From PLA3 sp964592235 (GTDB lineage Bacteria > Planctomycetota > Phycisphaerae > UBA1845 > UTPLA1), in the NCBI GenBank assembly GCA_964592235.1, contig CAZQCF010000001.1, forward strand, positions 204,961 through 268,960: a stretch of DNA of 64,000 bases, in the 5' to 3' direction. The position numbers and the translations under genes are program-made. Under the pieces are notes generated by a model. That model saw only the letters and a program-made list of their open reading frames with translations. It was not told the origin of the DNA and searched no databases. Of the stretch, positions 1-10,200 are shown piece after piece. Numbering within the stretch: the stretch's first letter is position 1; each line of letters begins with the position of its first letter.

Positions 1-542
1 CGATGGACGGCGAGGACCACTTCGATATCGCTGACGGCCCGCTCGGCGATGGTGGGGTTGATGACCCATTGGCCGTCGACCCGACCGACGCGAACGCCAG
101 CGACCGGTCCGTCAAAGGGGATGTTGCTGACCATGAGGGCGGCGGACGCGCCGGACATGGCGAGCACGTCGGCGTCGTTCTCCTGGTCGGAGGAGAGGAC
201 CATGGCCTGAATCTGGACTTCGTTCATGAATCCGTCGGGAAAGAGCGGGCGGAGCGGCCGGTCGGTGAGCCGCATGGTGAGGATTTCCTTCTGGGTCGGC
301 CGGGCCTCGCGTTTGAAGAAGCCGCCGGGGAACTTGCCCGCGGCGTACATCTTCTCGCGATAGTCGATGGTGAGGGGGAAGAAGTCGATTCCCTCGCGGG
401 GTTTGTCCATCACGGCGGTGCAAAGAACGACCGTGTCGCCGTAGGTAACCGTGACCGCGCCGGAAGCCAGCTTGGCCAGCCTGCCGGTCTCGAACTTCAT
501 GATTCGTCCGCCGATTTCCGCTTCAACGCTGTGCATCGTCAT
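1..542 (-). CDS. pnp: Polyribonucleotide nucleotidyltransferase, N-terminal part (runs off window)
   Basis: 3'-5' phosphorolytic exoribonuclease of RNA turnover. The 180 visible codons cover the first RNase PH domain: conserved stretches GDTVVLCTAV, FFPLTIDYREKMYAAG, FPGGFFKREARPT and RLTDRPLRPLFP are read directly. The gene is cut by the left edge, so the second RNase PH, KH and S1 domains are not seen. The ATG at 542 is preceded by GAGGAAAAGG about 11 bases upstream; a second ATG two codons later is possible. It lies 231 bases downstream of rpsO on the same strand, the classic rpsO-pnp order, so cotranscription is likely. Confidence 0.97.
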   Translation of the reverse strand, partial: MTMHSVEAEIGGRIMKFETGRLAKLASGAVTVTYGDTVVLCTAVMDKPREGIDFFPLTIDYREKMYAAGKFPGGFFKREARPTQKEILTMRLTDRPLRPLFPDGFMNEVQIQAMVLSSDQENDADVLAMSGASAALMVSNIPFDGPVAGVRVGRVDGQWVINPTIAERAVSDIEVVLAVH

Positions 543-773
543 GGTAAGTTGCCTTTTCCTCTTTTCCGTCGTTCTGATTTTCTTTTTGTCTATTTCTGTG
601 AAGGGCGCGGGATCGCCGCCGCCGCGGTCGGCAAGACGCGCCGGCGCGCAATCATTGCGGCGCGCGGCGCGCAGGAGCCGATGCGGTTCCCAGCTTCCGG
701 AAACGGCCGAATCCGGCCGACAAGAAATGGAAAGCGATAAGGAATGCGGAGCGCCGTCGCTCCGTCGTGCCGA

Positions 774-1043
774 TTACTTTCGCAGACCCAGTGTGTCAAT
801 GATCTTCTGATAGCGCTCGCGGTCAGTACGCGCGAGGAACTTCTGCAGGCTCGAGCGCGCCCCGACCATCTTCAGCAAACCACGGCGCGAGTCGTGATCC
901 TTGCGGTGCGTCTTGAGGTGTTCCGTCAATTGCTCGATGCGGCTGGTCAACAGGGCAATCTGCACTTCCGGCGAGCCGGTGTCCTTCTCGTGGCGACGAT
1001 GATTGTGCACCAGTCGCGTCTTACTTTCAGCCGTCAATGACAT
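774..1043 (-). CDS. rpsO: 30S ribosomal protein S15
   Basis: Primary rRNA-binding protein of the small-subunit platform, binding the central domain of 16S rRNA. The 89-residue length is exactly the family size, and the signature GSPEVQIALLTSRI, LTEHLKTHRKDHDSRRGLL and YQKIIDTLGLRK are all present. It is followed on the same strand by pnp. No start ambiguity: the ATG gives MSLTAESK, typical of the family. The 220-base upstream region toward the response-regulator gene probably holds its promoter and leader, but I see no clear -35/-10 pair. Confidence 0.98.
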   Translation of the reverse strand: MSLTAESKTRLVHNHRRHEKDTGSPEVQIALLTSRIEQLTEHLKTHRKDHDSRRGLLKMVGARSSLQKFLARTDRERYQKIIDTLGLRK

Positions 1044-1263
1044 GCCAGATACAACTCCAGATTTCCAATCACCATTCAGGGAAGACGACGGGCCGCAGGC
1101 CCCTTGGGCTGGTTTCCGTTTCTGTCTTGTCCGTTTCCTATTACGCTGAAATTACGATAACCGCCCGGCAGCATTCCTGCAAGGATGTCCTCCAAGCCGC
1201 CGGCGAACGACGCTCCCAGGCCTTCCTTGCGTTGTAACCTATTGATTAGTCGAATTTTAGGCG

Positions 1264-1668
1264 CTACTCGACCTCGATGAACTCGCCTCCTAGCAGCTTG
1301 CAGGCGGTCTCCAGCAGCTTATCGAGGCTGAAAGGCTTGCTTAGATACTCGTTCACGCCCAGGTGGCGGGCATACAGCTCGTGACGCTTGCCTTCGTTGG
1401 CCGTGATCATGATGACGTAGGGCCGTGTATTGGATTCGTGTCCCGGCTTGAGCGTCTCCATCACGAGGAACCCGCTTCGTTTGGGCATCATCATGTCCAG
1501 CACGATGAGATCGGGATCGAATCGCTTGGCGAAGTCGAGGGCCTTGTTGCCGTCGTTGGCGGTGGTCACCTTCGCTCCGGCCTGCTCGAAGGCGATGCGA
1601 ACGGTTTGCAGAATTTCAGGATCGTCGTCGACGACGAGGATGGACCGTCCTTCGAGTTTTGCCGGCAT
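1264..1668 (-). CDS. Single-domain response regulator (CheY-like receiver)
   Basis: A stand-alone phosphoacceptor receiver of 134 residues with no output domain. Receiver residues are all visible: acidic pocket D14-D15 (LVVDDD), phosphoacceptor D58 (LIVLDMMMP), T89 (VIMITA) and K111 (YLSKPF). The open frame extends 102 codons upstream, but the ATG at 1668 has GGAG close upstream and starts at the normal position before the first beta strand, so the shorter form is chosen. No histidine kinase gene is adjacent; the partner must be elsewhere. It is divergent from the hydrolase gene at 1754. Confidence 0.92.
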   Translation of the reverse strand: MPAKLEGRSILVVDDDPEILQTVRIAFEQAGAKVTTANDGNKALDFAKRFDPDLIVLDMMMPKRSGFLVMETLKPGHESNTRPYVIMITANEGKRHELYARHLGVNEYLSKPFSLDKLLETACKLLGGEFIEVE

Positions 1669-1753
1669 GATGGTTCTCCAGCCCCCTGACCGGCGCTGCC
1701 CCGCTCGCGCCGTGTTCGCCCGTCGTTTCACAAATTCGCTGAAAAAGTATAGG

Positions 1754-2848
1754 ATGGCCCTCATCAGCGAGCAACCCCGATTCCTCGGCATGATCCGCCT
1801 ACGGCCCGCATTACGATTGTTCGATCCGGCCCATTTCCGGCCCTTGTCGCGGATCGCGTGGCGTGTCGTCGGATCATTCTTGCTGGCGGCGAATCTGACC
1901 CTTTGTGCCGGGTGCCCCTCGCTCGAGCCGCTGCCGACCAAAGCCGCCATCTCCGAACAGACGGAAGGACGCACGCATCAGCCCTATCTCCTCTATGTCC
2001 CAAGCCGCTATACCGATTCGCGCCCCTGGCCGCTTCTGATCCTTTGTCACGGGACCTGGCCCTACGACACGCCGACGCTTCAGATGCAGGAATGGGCGAC
2101 GTTCTGCGAGACGAACGGGATCATTGTCGCCGCGCCGCAACTGGAAGGGACAAAGGGTGACTTTCCGCCACCTCCGGAGAAACAGATCGCGTTGCAGCAA
2201 CGGGACGAGCAGACCATCCTCGGCGTGGTCGCGGCGATGAAGCAGCGCTACCGCATCGCCGAGGAGCAGGTGTTCATGACCGGCTGGTCGGCCGGTGCCT
2301 TCTCGATTCTCTACACCGGGATCCGAAACGCCGACGTGTTCCGAGCCCTAGCAGTCCGCCAAGGTTCCTTCGACGCCCGGTACTTCGCCGACCTCCCCGA
2401 GGCGTGTTTCGACCCGTGGCAGCCGATCAAGGTGATCTACGGGACGACGGACGTGTTGCGTGATCAGACGCTGGCGTGCATTGCATGGCTGCGCGAGCGG
2501 AAGATGTACGTGTCCGCCGAGGAGATACCCGGCACGCACCGGCGGATCGAGCCCTCGGTGGTCTGGCGCTACTTCAAGGACGTGATGCGCGAGCGGCTCT
2601 GGGTGCGGATTCGCGCCCGGCCGGTGGATGAGTCGGATCCGCTGACGGTGCGATTCGAGTTGGACGCGATTCCCGAAGCGGTCCGGCAGCGTTGGTACTT
2701 CTCGGAGACCGACGACACGACCGAGGCGACGCCGGTGCGGACGTTCCCGCGACCGGGGAGGTACACCATCGCGGTGAACGTCGCGCTGAAGAATCGCAAG
2801 AGCTACACGCGGACGCGGACGATCGAGGTCGGCCCGCAGCTGCGTTAG
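1754..2848 (+). CDS. Secreted alpha/beta hydrolase with C-terminal PKD-like domain (lipoprotein)
   Basis: Probable extracytoplasmic esterase or depolymerase-like hydrolase of 364 residues. After an N-terminal hydrophobic segment comes a possible lipobox (LCAGC, Cys54), then an alpha/beta hydrolase core with oxyanion region LLILCHGTWPYD and nucleophile elbow GWSAG (Ser179). A conserved GTxD strand-acid segment (VIYGTTDVLRD) and a His near GTHRR would complete a triad. The last 80 residues (VRFELDAIPE..RTFPRPGRYTIAV) look like a PKD/Ig-like fold. The start is uncertain: ATG at 1754 is chosen, ATG at 1790 is equally possible, and neither has a strong ribosome site. Substrate unknown; the LpqC/poly-hydroxyalkanoate depolymerase group is the nearest family I recognise. 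Confidence 0.72.
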   Translation: MALISEQPRFLGMIRLRPALRLFDPAHFRPLSRIAWRVVGSFLLAANLTLCAGCPSLEPLPTKAAISEQTEGRTHQPYLLYVPSRYTDSRPWPLLILCHGTWPYDTPTLQMQEWATFCETNGIIVAAPQLEGTKGDFPPPPEKQIALQQRDEQTILGVVAAMKQRYRIAEEQVFMTGWSAGAFSILYTGIRNADVFRALAVRQGSFDARYFADLPEACFDPWQPIKVIYGTTDVLRDQTLACIAWLRERKMYVSAEEIPGTHRRIEPSVVWRYFKDVMRERLWVRIRARPVDESDPLTVRFELDAIPEAVRQRWYFSETDDTTEATPVRTFPRPGRYTIAVNVALKNRKSYTRTRTIEVGPQLR

Positions 2849-2881
2849 AACGGATTGCGCACTCGTGTTTTCAGATTAACC

Positions 2882-2908
2882 GAGCCGCGACCGCAAGGGA
2901 TCGGGTTC
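2882..2908. repeat. Dispersed palindromic element, family C copy 1
   Basis: Imperfect inverted repeat with outer arms GAGCC/GGTTC and core CCGCGACC..AGGGA.CGGG. It sits in the 98-base gap between the converging hydrolase and transporter genes. Near-identical copies are at 32464-32490, 47018-47044 and 57513-57539. Confidence 0.75.
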
Positions 2909-2946
2909 TGCTTGTCAGACGGCGATCCATCAAAGCACACAGCGCG

Positions 2947-3696
2947 CTAATCCTCCAACGAGAACGGCGTGAAGTCCGTCGCCCGGTCGTAGTAGTCTTC
3001 GCCCTCGGCGCGTTTGACCGCTCCCACGACGAGGTACGTCACCGGCGTGAAGAGCGCCTCGATGCCGACCTTGAACGCCCAGTTGAACGCCATCACCCGC
3101 CACATGCTGTCGGCCCCGCCCCAGGTACCGTAGAAAGCGAGCGGGTAGAAGATGGCGCTGTCAACGCCCTGTCCGGCAAAGGTCGAGCCGATGGTGCGCA
3201 TCCAGAGGAACCGGCCGCGCGTCCAGACTTTCATCTTCGCGAGGACATAGCTGTTCACAAAGTCGCCCGCCCAGAAGGCCATGATGGATGCCGTCACAAT
3301 GCGCCAGCCGGGTCCGAAGACGGTCTCAATCGCCGGTTGAATCACCGCGTTGAACGGCTCGCCGGGATAGACCGGCAGGCGGATGACGACCTGCGCCATG
3401 ATGACGTAAAAGATCATCGCGCCGAAGCCGGCCCAGATGACCTTTCGCGCGCGGGCGTAGCCGTACACCTCGGTGAGCACGTCGCCGAAGATGTAGGAGA
3501 TGGGGAAGAAGATGTTTCCTGCGCCGAAGACCACAGCGCCGAGCAGGGGCAGGTGCACTTCGCAGACCTTGCCCGGTCCGATCATGTTCGAGCAGAGCAG
3601 GACGGTGACGAACGCCGCCATCAGCAGTTCGTAGTAGCGGTAAGCGCGGCGCGGGGCGGTGGTTGGAGTCGCGTGAGCTTGCACGTGCGGGTTCAT
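2947..3696 (-). CDS. yhhQ: Queuosine precursor transporter (YhhQ/DUF165, VUT family)
   Basis: Inner-membrane transporter that imports queuosine precursors (preQ0/preQ1) for tRNA modification. The 249-residue protein has about six hydrophobic segments and the family's core motif set: LLCSNMIGPGKV, GNIFFPISYIFGDVLTEVYGYARARKVIWAGF, then a second half with IMAFWAGDFVNSYVLAKMK and RTIGSTFAGQGVDSAIFYPLAF. These match the DUF165 pattern well. It is a little longer than the E. coli protein because of an N-terminal tail of about 20 polar residues and a charged C-terminal tail. It overlaps nothing and lies 15 bases from the end of the M16 protease gene on the same strand. Confidence 0.9.
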   Translation of the reverse strand: MNPHVQAHATPTTAPRRAYRYYELLMAAFVTVLLCSNMIGPGKVCEVHLPLLGAVVFGAGNIFFPISYIFGDVLTEVYGYARARKVIWAGFGAMIFYVIMAQVVIRLPVYPGEPFNAVIQPAIETVFGPGWRIVTASIMAFWAGDFVNSYVLAKMKVWTRGRFLWMRTIGSTFAGQGVDSAIFYPLAFYGTWGGADSMWRVMAFNWAFKVGIEALFTPVTYLVVGAVKRAEGEDYYDRATDFTPFSLED

Positions 3697-3710
3697 GGTT
3701 TCGGCGGATG

Positions 3711-6431
3711 CTACCGCGCAACCGCGTCGCCCGTCACGGTCAATTCCTCGGGCGTCGGAAGGTCCAGCCCCTTGAGTTGCTCGAGGATTGTCTTGCGATC
3801 GCCCACGAGAACCATCAAGGCGTTGTCGACCGGCAGCGCCGGACCGGCCAGCGCATTGAGCGCAGCCGCGTCAGCCTTGCTTAACGCCGCAAGGTCCGCG
3901 CCGATCGTGCTGAACGGCAGCCCGTTTCGCTCGAGTTCGACGGCCGTCGCGAGGACGCCGCCCAGCCCCTGAAACGCCTGCACGTATTCGACGCGGTTGG
4001 TCTCGCGGGCCTTGCCGGCTTCGTCGGCGGAGATGTCGCCGCCTCGGATGCGTTTGAACTCGGCGAGGAACTCACGAATGGACTCGCCGGTGTGCTCGGC
4101 CTGCACGTCGCTCGACGCAGTGAAGTAGCCCATGCCCGGCGTCATCACGAAGCGCGAGCCCGCACCGTAGGTGAAGCCCTTGGCCTCGCGCAGATTCTGA
4201 TTCAATCGGCTCGTGAAGCTGCCGCCGAGGATGGTGTTGATCAGGTCGGCGTTGATGCGATTTGCGTCGCCGTAGGCGATGCCTGGCATGTAGAAGCGAA
4301 TGACCGTCTGCACGGCGCCGGGTTTGTCAATCAACGCAATGCGCAGGTTCTTCTTCGGGGCGGGCGGCGCCTTGGTCTCGCGCACCACCGTTTCCATGTC
4401 GTGGACGCCCGCGCCGGTTCGCTCCCATTTGCCCAGGGCCTTGTCCAGCGACGAGCGAGCCTGATCTACCGTCAGGTCACCCGCGATGAAAAGCACGGCC
4501 TTGTCGGGCCGCAGGTACTCGTGCCAGGCGTCCTTGATCGATGCGAGCGACAGATCGGTGACTGTCTTTACCGTGCCATCCACCGGGCGGCCATAGGGGT
4601 GTTCGTCGCCGAAGAAGGCGCGCAGGCCGACGCGCGAGGCGACGGCCGTCGGGCGGTCTTCGAGCTGTTTGAGACCGTCGAGGTGAAGGGCTTTCACGCG
4701 CGACCACTCCTTGTCCTCGAATTGCGGTCGCATGATGGCGTCGGCGTAGAGCGCGAGCGCCGGGTCAAGATTGCGTCGAAGGGCCGAGAGGCTGATCGTG
4801 ATCGTTTCCTGCCCGGCCGAGGCGGAGAAGGTCGCGCCGAGCTGATCCAGCGCGTCGGAGAACTCCAGCGCGCCGCGCTCGCCGGCGCCTTCGTCGAGCA
4901 TGGAGGCCATCAGGTAGGCGCGGCCGGCCATGTGCGGATCGTCGATGCAGGCGCCGCCGCGAATCATGAGCGAAGCCGAGACGAGCGGCAGTTCGGATCT
5001 CGGCCAGAGGCGCACCTCCAGCCCGTTGGAGAGTTTGAACACCTCCGGCATCGGCGGGGCGAAATCCTTCGCGGCCAGCGCGTCGGGCTTCTTTTCCCGT
5101 GGCGAGGGCGACTCCGGAGTTTCCGGCAGGACATGCATGACGAGCCGCTTGTCGGCCGTGATGACTTTTTTCGACCAGTCGCGTACCGCTTCGGTCGTGG
5201 CGGTGCGATAGCGGTCGAGGTCGCGCTTGAAGGAGTTGGGCTCGCCCCAGGCGAATTGGTATTGGTTTAGGCGATCAGCCTTGGCGAGGATCGATTGCAG
5301 GCCGTTCAGCATGCCGAATTCGATGCGCGTTTTCTGCCGCTCAAGTTCCTCCTCGGTCGGGCCTTTGGCGAGAAACTCGGCGAGGACTTCATCGGCAGCG
5401 GCTTCGATCTTTTCCAGCGGCACGTCGGGCTTCGCCGTGATCTCCACCTGAAAGAGCGATTGCAGGATGTTGGAATTCTGCACGGCCGACACGTCGGTCG
5501 CGATCTGGTCGTCGTAGACGAGGCGCTTGTAGAGCCGGCTGCTCTTGCCTTCGGCGAGCACGGCGGCGGCGAGATCCATCTCCGCGTCGCCGGGTCCGAA
5601 GTGCGGCGGGCTGTGATAGACGTATGTCACGCGGGGAAACTGCACCTGGTCGGTGTAGGTGACGCGGCGGATGCCTTCGAGCGCCGCCGGCGCGGCTTTT
5701 GCATGGACGGGCTGCGCATCGCGCGGCAGCGTGCCGAAGAGCTTGTCAATCAGCGGCTTGATCTGCTTGGGGTCGAAATCGCCGGCGACGACGAGCGAGG
5801 CATTGTTGGGGACGTAGAACCGCGCGAAGAAGTTTTTCACGTCCTGCACGGTCGCGGCCTGCAGGTCTTCGTGTGTGCCGATGACGCTGATGTGATAGGG
5901 GTGGCCCGGCGGATACATCAGCTCGGTGATCTTCAGGTCGGCCTTGCCGTAAGGTTGCATCTCGCTGGTCTGACGGCGCTCGTTGCGGACAACCTCTCGT
6001 TGCTTGTCGAGCTTATCCTGCGTCATTTCCTTGCCGAGGTCTTCGAGCCGGTCGGCGTCGAGCCAGAGCAGCGTGGGGAGCAGGCTCGACGGGCCGAATG
6101 AGAAGTAATTCGTCCGATCGTTGGAGGTGCTAGCGTTGTTGAAGCCGCCGCCGGACTCCATCAGCACGTCAAATTCCGACCCCGGCACACGCCGCGTCCC
6201 CATGAACATCAGATGCTCGAAGAGATGGGCGAATCCTGATCGGCCGGGTGACTCGTCCTTCGAACCGACGTAGTACCAGATGTTGACGCAGGCGACCGGC
6301 AACGAGTGGTCCTCGTGCAGGATGACGGTCATGCCGTTGTCGAGTTGATATTTCTCGCAGGGCACGTCCTGGGCGCGCGTCGTCGCGGAGAAAAGAACAC
6401 ACAGCGAGGAAGCAAGAAGCAGCTTTTTCAT
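3711..6431 (-). CDS. Secreted M16 (pitrilysin/insulinase) zinc metallopeptidase, two-domain
   Basis: A 906-residue exported peptidase with a signal peptide ending near TTRAQ. The N-terminal half has the inverted zinc motif HLFEH (His69, Glu72, His73) and the downstream NERRQ Glu region, so it is catalytically competent. The second half (from about residue 480, KLSNGLEVRLWPRSELPLVSASLM) repeats the M16 fold without HxxEH and carries the family's late motif FTSRLNQNLREAKGFTYGAGS that helps close the substrate chamber. Thus a fused active/inactive pair, as in PqqL-like proteins. The open frame extends 30 codons upstream, but MKKLLLASSLCVLF is a clear signal peptide start. Probably periplasmic peptide degradation. 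Confidence 0.93.
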   Translation of the reverse strand: MKKLLLASSLCVLFSATTRAQDVPCEKYQLDNGMTVILHEDHSLPVACVNIWYYVGSKDESPGRSGFAHLFEHLMFMGTRRVPGSEFDVLMESGGGFNNASTSNDRTNYFSFGPSSLLPTLLWLDADRLEDLGKEMTQDKLDKQREVVRNERRQTSEMQPYGKADLKITELMYPPGHPYHISVIGTHEDLQAATVQDVKNFFARFYVPNNASLVVAGDFDPKQIKPLIDKLFGTLPRDAQPVHAKAAPAALEGIRRVTYTDQVQFPRVTYVYHSPPHFGPGDAEMDLAAAVLAEGKSSRLYKRLVYDDQIATDVSAVQNSNILQSLFQVEITAKPDVPLEKIEAAADEVLAEFLAKGPTEEELERQKTRIEFGMLNGLQSILAKADRLNQYQFAWGEPNSFKRDLDRYRTATTEAVRDWSKKVITADKRLVMHVLPETPESPSPREKKPDALAAKDFAPPMPEVFKLSNGLEVRLWPRSELPLVSASLMIRGGACIDDPHMAGRAYLMASMLDEGAGERGALEFSDALDQLGATFSASAGQETITISLSALRRNLDPALALYADAIMRPQFEDKEWSRVKALHLDGLKQLEDRPTAVASRVGLRAFFGDEHPYGRPVDGTVKTVTDLSLASIKDAWHEYLRPDKAVLFIAGDLTVDQARSSLDKALGKWERTGAGVHDMETVVRETKAPPAPKKNLRIALIDKPGAVQTVIRFYMPGIAYGDANRINADLINTILGGSFTSRLNQNLREAKGFTYGAGSRFVMTPGMGYFTASSDVQAEHTGESIREFLAEFKRIRGGDISADEAGKARETNRVEYVQAFQGLGGVLATAVELERNGLPFSTIGADLAALSKADAAALNALAGPALPVDNALMVLVGDRKTILEQLKGLDLPTPEELTVTGDAVAR

Positions 6432-6465
6432 GGAAGCACCCCAAAATGCTCTGACTAACAGAACG

Positions 6466-6495
6466 GAAGCCGACGGATTGCGATCCGCCGGCTTC
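6466..6495. repeat. Dispersed palindromic element, family B copy 1 (intergenic)
   Basis: Imperfect palindrome with arms GAAGCCGACGGATTG and its near reverse complement. It lies between the start of the M16 gene and the end of the zinc-ribbon gene. It matches elements found inside coding sequence at 27603-27624, 32423-32446 and 32603-32626. Confidence 0.75.
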
Positions 6496-6556
6496 GAAGG
6501 ATTCGTCAAGAAACACGTCAATGCCGCCAGCGCAATCTACGCCAACGGCACGAAGA

Positions 6557-7012
6557 TCAATAGTCGTCGATCCCGCCGCCGAAGCTCCCGCCGCCACCGC
6601 CACCGCCTCGGCGAGGCTGGTCGCCCTTCATGGACTGGTAGCAGTCGCGGCAATAGACCGGTCGGCCTTCCATCGGCTTGAACGGTACCTGCGTCGATTG
6701 GCCGCAATTGGAGCACGTGGCTGTGTGCATTTCGCGCGGGCCGCGCGAGCCGCCGCCTCCCCCACCGCCACCGCCAGAGCGCCCGCGGCCGCCGCCGCCA
6801 CCTCCGCCACCTCCGCCGTGACCCCCCCTGCGATGTCCACCGCCACCGCCGCCACCACCCGGGCCGGCTGCCTTGCGTTTTTCGCGGCATTCGCGGCAGC
6901 GGCGCGGCTCATTGGTAAAACCGCGCTCGGCATAGCGCATCTGATCTTCGGCGGAGTGGACGAAATCCGCGCCGCAATCGGCGCACGTGATGGTCTTGTC
7001 GGCGAACTCCAT
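6557..7012 (-). CDS. Double zinc-ribbon protein with poly-glycine linker
   Basis: A 151-residue protein of unknown role. An N-terminal zinc ribbon (C10/C13 and C39/C42, starting TCADCGADF and including RGFTNEPRRCRECR) is followed by a roughly 45-residue linker almost wholly Gly/Arg/His (about residues 50-94). A second ribbon of CxxC-x17-CxxC form (C100, C103, C121, C124) follows, then another Gly-rich tail. The Gly/Arg-rich linker resembles RGG-type RNA-binding regions, so a nucleic-acid role is plausible, but that is inference. The start ATG puts the first Cys pair at the position typical of this zinc-ribbon family. Confidence 0.85.
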   Translation of the reverse strand: MEFADKTITCADCGADFVHSAEDQMRYAERGFTNEPRRCRECREKRKAAGPGGGGGGGGHRRGGHGGGGGGGGGGRGRSGGGGGGGGGSRGPREMHTATCSNCGQSTQVPFKPMEGRPVYCRDCYQSMKGDQPRRGGGGGGGSFGGGIDDY

Positions 7013-7227
7013 GGATCAACCTCGCTGGATCGGGGAAAGGGGAGGATCTGCACCGCCGCGGCCCGTCTGGTCCGGTGTCAACGATGCGTGGGGAATGCGT
7101 CTCCTGTGTGGCCGGCGCCGAAACCATCCGGCTGCGCGGGGGGTCAGCCGCTGTGAGTACTTTCGCAGCATGCAAATCGCAACCGATGCCGCGGGCGATG
7201 TCAAGCAAGCTCACCCGATCCCCCGGT

Positions 7228-10200
7228 TCACCGGCCTGTCCCGATCACGGGCCCCTGGAGCGCCGGTCGACCGCGCAGCGTCGGATCACCGCCCAGCCCC
7301 GGCATCGGGCGCTTCCGCCACTTGTCGTCGTGATCGGTGTGCCGGCTGGTCAGTTCAACCGGCTGGCCGTCGATGAAGAGGGCAACAACCTGGTTCGACG
7401 CCTGCAATGGGGAGTCGGTCGAGATGAACAGGTTGGCCATCTTGCCCGGCTCCAGCGAGCCGAGGCGATCGTCCACGCCGAGGATGCGCGCCGCATCGAG
7501 CGTGATGGCTTGCACGGCACGCGCCTCGTCCAGACCGTGCGCGACGCTCATGCCGGCTTCGATGCCGACGTGCTTGGCCAGCGGGGCTTCGCCGGTGCCG
7601 AAACAGAATCGCACGCCGGCGCGAGCCAGCTCGGCCGCGTTGCGATAGGAACTGTCCCACGGGTCGAATTCGCCGGGGTAGTGCGTCATCGCGCCGCGGA
7701 GAATCACATCGACCTTCTTCTCCGCCAGCTCGTCGGCCACTTTCCACGCATCCTGCCCGCCGACGATGATCGGCCGCAGCCCGTATCGCTCGGCGAACTT
7801 CAATGCTTCGCGGGTTTGCTTGTGGCTGTTGGCGGCGAAGAACACCGGCTTGCGACCGTCCATGATGGGGATCATCGCGTCGAGCAGGCGGTCCCATGCA
7901 GCGCGATTGCCGTTCGTGCCACTGCTTGAAGCAGTAGTACCCGCAGCGGTGTTGGAGCCGGGCGATGACATGCGAGCGGCGGCGTAGGTCTTCGCCTTGC
8001 GGAAGAAGTCCTCAATGCGGGCCATTTCTTCGCGGGCCGCCTTCGTCGCTTCCTCGATGCGATCCGAGGGCGTATCGTCGCGCCAGCGGTCGGGCAGCGA
8101 GGGCAGGCTCACGACCTGCCCGACGTACGGCTCGATTATGGCTTCGGGCATCGACCAGCCGGTGAGCTTGACGAGGCCGGCCTGGCCGCTGACGCGCCCG
8201 CCGCCGGGCATGACCATCGCATTCGTGACGCCTTCGCATCGTGTCACATTAATGGCAGCGGCGAACGGGTTGTAGGCCGAGAGCGCCATCAGATCGGGCT
8301 GGAATTCGGCGATCTCGCTCTCGTCCACCGTGGCGGCGATCATGCCGATCTCGTGCAGGCCCATGTTGGTTTCGGCGTTGATCAGGCCGGGCCAGACGTG
8401 CAGACCCTTGCCGTCGATGAAGACCGTTTCGGGATTGGGGTTCTGCTCGGCCCAGGGCGCGACGAGAAAGATGTCGCCGTCGGCCATGGCGACGAGGGCG
8501 TTTTCAATCGGCGGCCCGCTGATGGGGTGCGCGGTCACGCCGGTGATCCAGTACAGACCCATGTGCGAATAGGGGATGTTCAACGGCTCGCGCTGCGTGG
8601 GGAGGCTTGAGGCTTGAGATTTGGGGCTTGAGTACGCCGCTGGGCCGGCGCCGCCCACCGAGCTCGCGGCGTCCTCCGCGCCACGGCTTGAAGTCGTGGC
8701 ACCATTTGGAGCGAAATCGCGGTGCTGGAAGTACACCTCGCCGTCGATCAGCGTCATCACGCACTTGGCCCGGGTGTCGAGGGGATGGCCGTCGAAGATG
8801 GCGAGGTCGCCGAGCTTGCCGACTTCGAGCGAGCCGACTTTGTCGGCAACGCCGAGCTGCATCGCTCCGTTGAGCGTCACGAGTTTCATGCAATCGTTGG
8901 GCGACAGGCCTCCGAATCGCAGCGACTTGGCCGCTTCGAGATTGAGATGGCGCACGACCTCGGCGGAATCGGAATTCACCGTCGCGTTCACCCCGCCTTG
9001 TGTCATTCGCGCGGCATTGAACGGCGTCGCATCGTAGGCCTCGATCTTGTAGGCCCACCAATCGGAAAAAGTGCTCGCGCCGCAGCCATGCCGCCGCATC
9101 TCGGGGATGACCCGGTAGCCTTCAAGAATGTGCTGCAAGACGGCAATACGGAAGCCGTAGTCCTCGGCCATCGCCAGCAGCCGAAGAACTTCATCGGCGC
9201 GGTAGCAGTGGCAATGCACCCAGATGAGACCGTCGTGAATGGCGGCGAGCGCTTCGAGCCGCAGATCGCGCCGCGGGGGGCGTGGGTCCTGCCCGGCCTG
9301 TTTCTGCTCGCGCCATGCATCCCACTCGCGTTTGTACTCCAGCGCCGCGTCGAAGCTGCGCCGAAAGACTGCTTCGACGCCCATGCGCGAGTTCGGAAAA
9401 CGCGTGCCGCGCGTGCCCCAGTTCGATTGCTTGACGTTCTCGCCCAGCGCGAACTTCACGGTGCGCGGGGCAGGCTCGAATCGCCACTCCGCCGCGGGCT
9501 TGCCGTACTTCAGCCGCAGCACGACGTTCTGCCCGCCGATCGTATTGGCCGAGCCGTGCATCGTGTGGATCATCGTCACGCCACCGGCCAGCGCGCGAAA
9601 CGCCGCCACGTCGCGATGGTTGACGATGTCACCGATGCGCACTTCGGGCGTCACCGAAAGCGTGCCTTCGTTCAGTCCGCCCTCGCTGCACATGTGCGAG
9701 TGGCAGTCGATGATGCCGGGGCTGATGAAGTAACCCGACAGATCGAGCGTCGCCGCGCCGGCCGGAGCGGATAGATTCTTGCCGATTGCTTTGATGATGC
9801 CGTTCTCGACGAGGAGGTCCGTCTGCGGTTGATCGCTGTTCGTGATCGTGAGCAGCGTCGCGTTGCGCAGCAGCACGTTGCCGCCGGTCTGCGTCGCCGG
9901 CTTGCGGTCGGCTTCGATCTCCACCGCGAACGTAGGCGGTGCCGGCTGCGAGGTCGGCGCGCTGGTGGGTTGTGACGCGGCTTGCGTTGCGGGGGTGGCA
10001 TGCCCACGGCCTTCGACGGCCATGTTCGCGTTGGACGGCTGCGATTCCGGCGCGCTGGTTGGCTGGGACGTGGGCTCCTTCTCCGGCAGCGCCGAGGCGT
10101 CGATCGTGAAGCGCTTGCCCTCGACAAACACCCAGCGCGTCTTCGCCTTTTCGTCCTTAATGGGCTTGTTCATCACGACGAGGTTTGCGAGCCTGCCGGG

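Noticed and set aside
1430..1753. An upstream extension of the alpha/beta hydrolase gene
   Set aside because: The extra 108 codons overlap the response-regulator gene on the other strand and place the signal segment deep inside the protein.
10000..10040. Another palindromic insert (GGCATGCCCACGGCC..GGCCATG) in the amidohydrolase linker
   Set aside because: The pairing is weak and no second copy was found in the window, so it was not listed as a repeat family.
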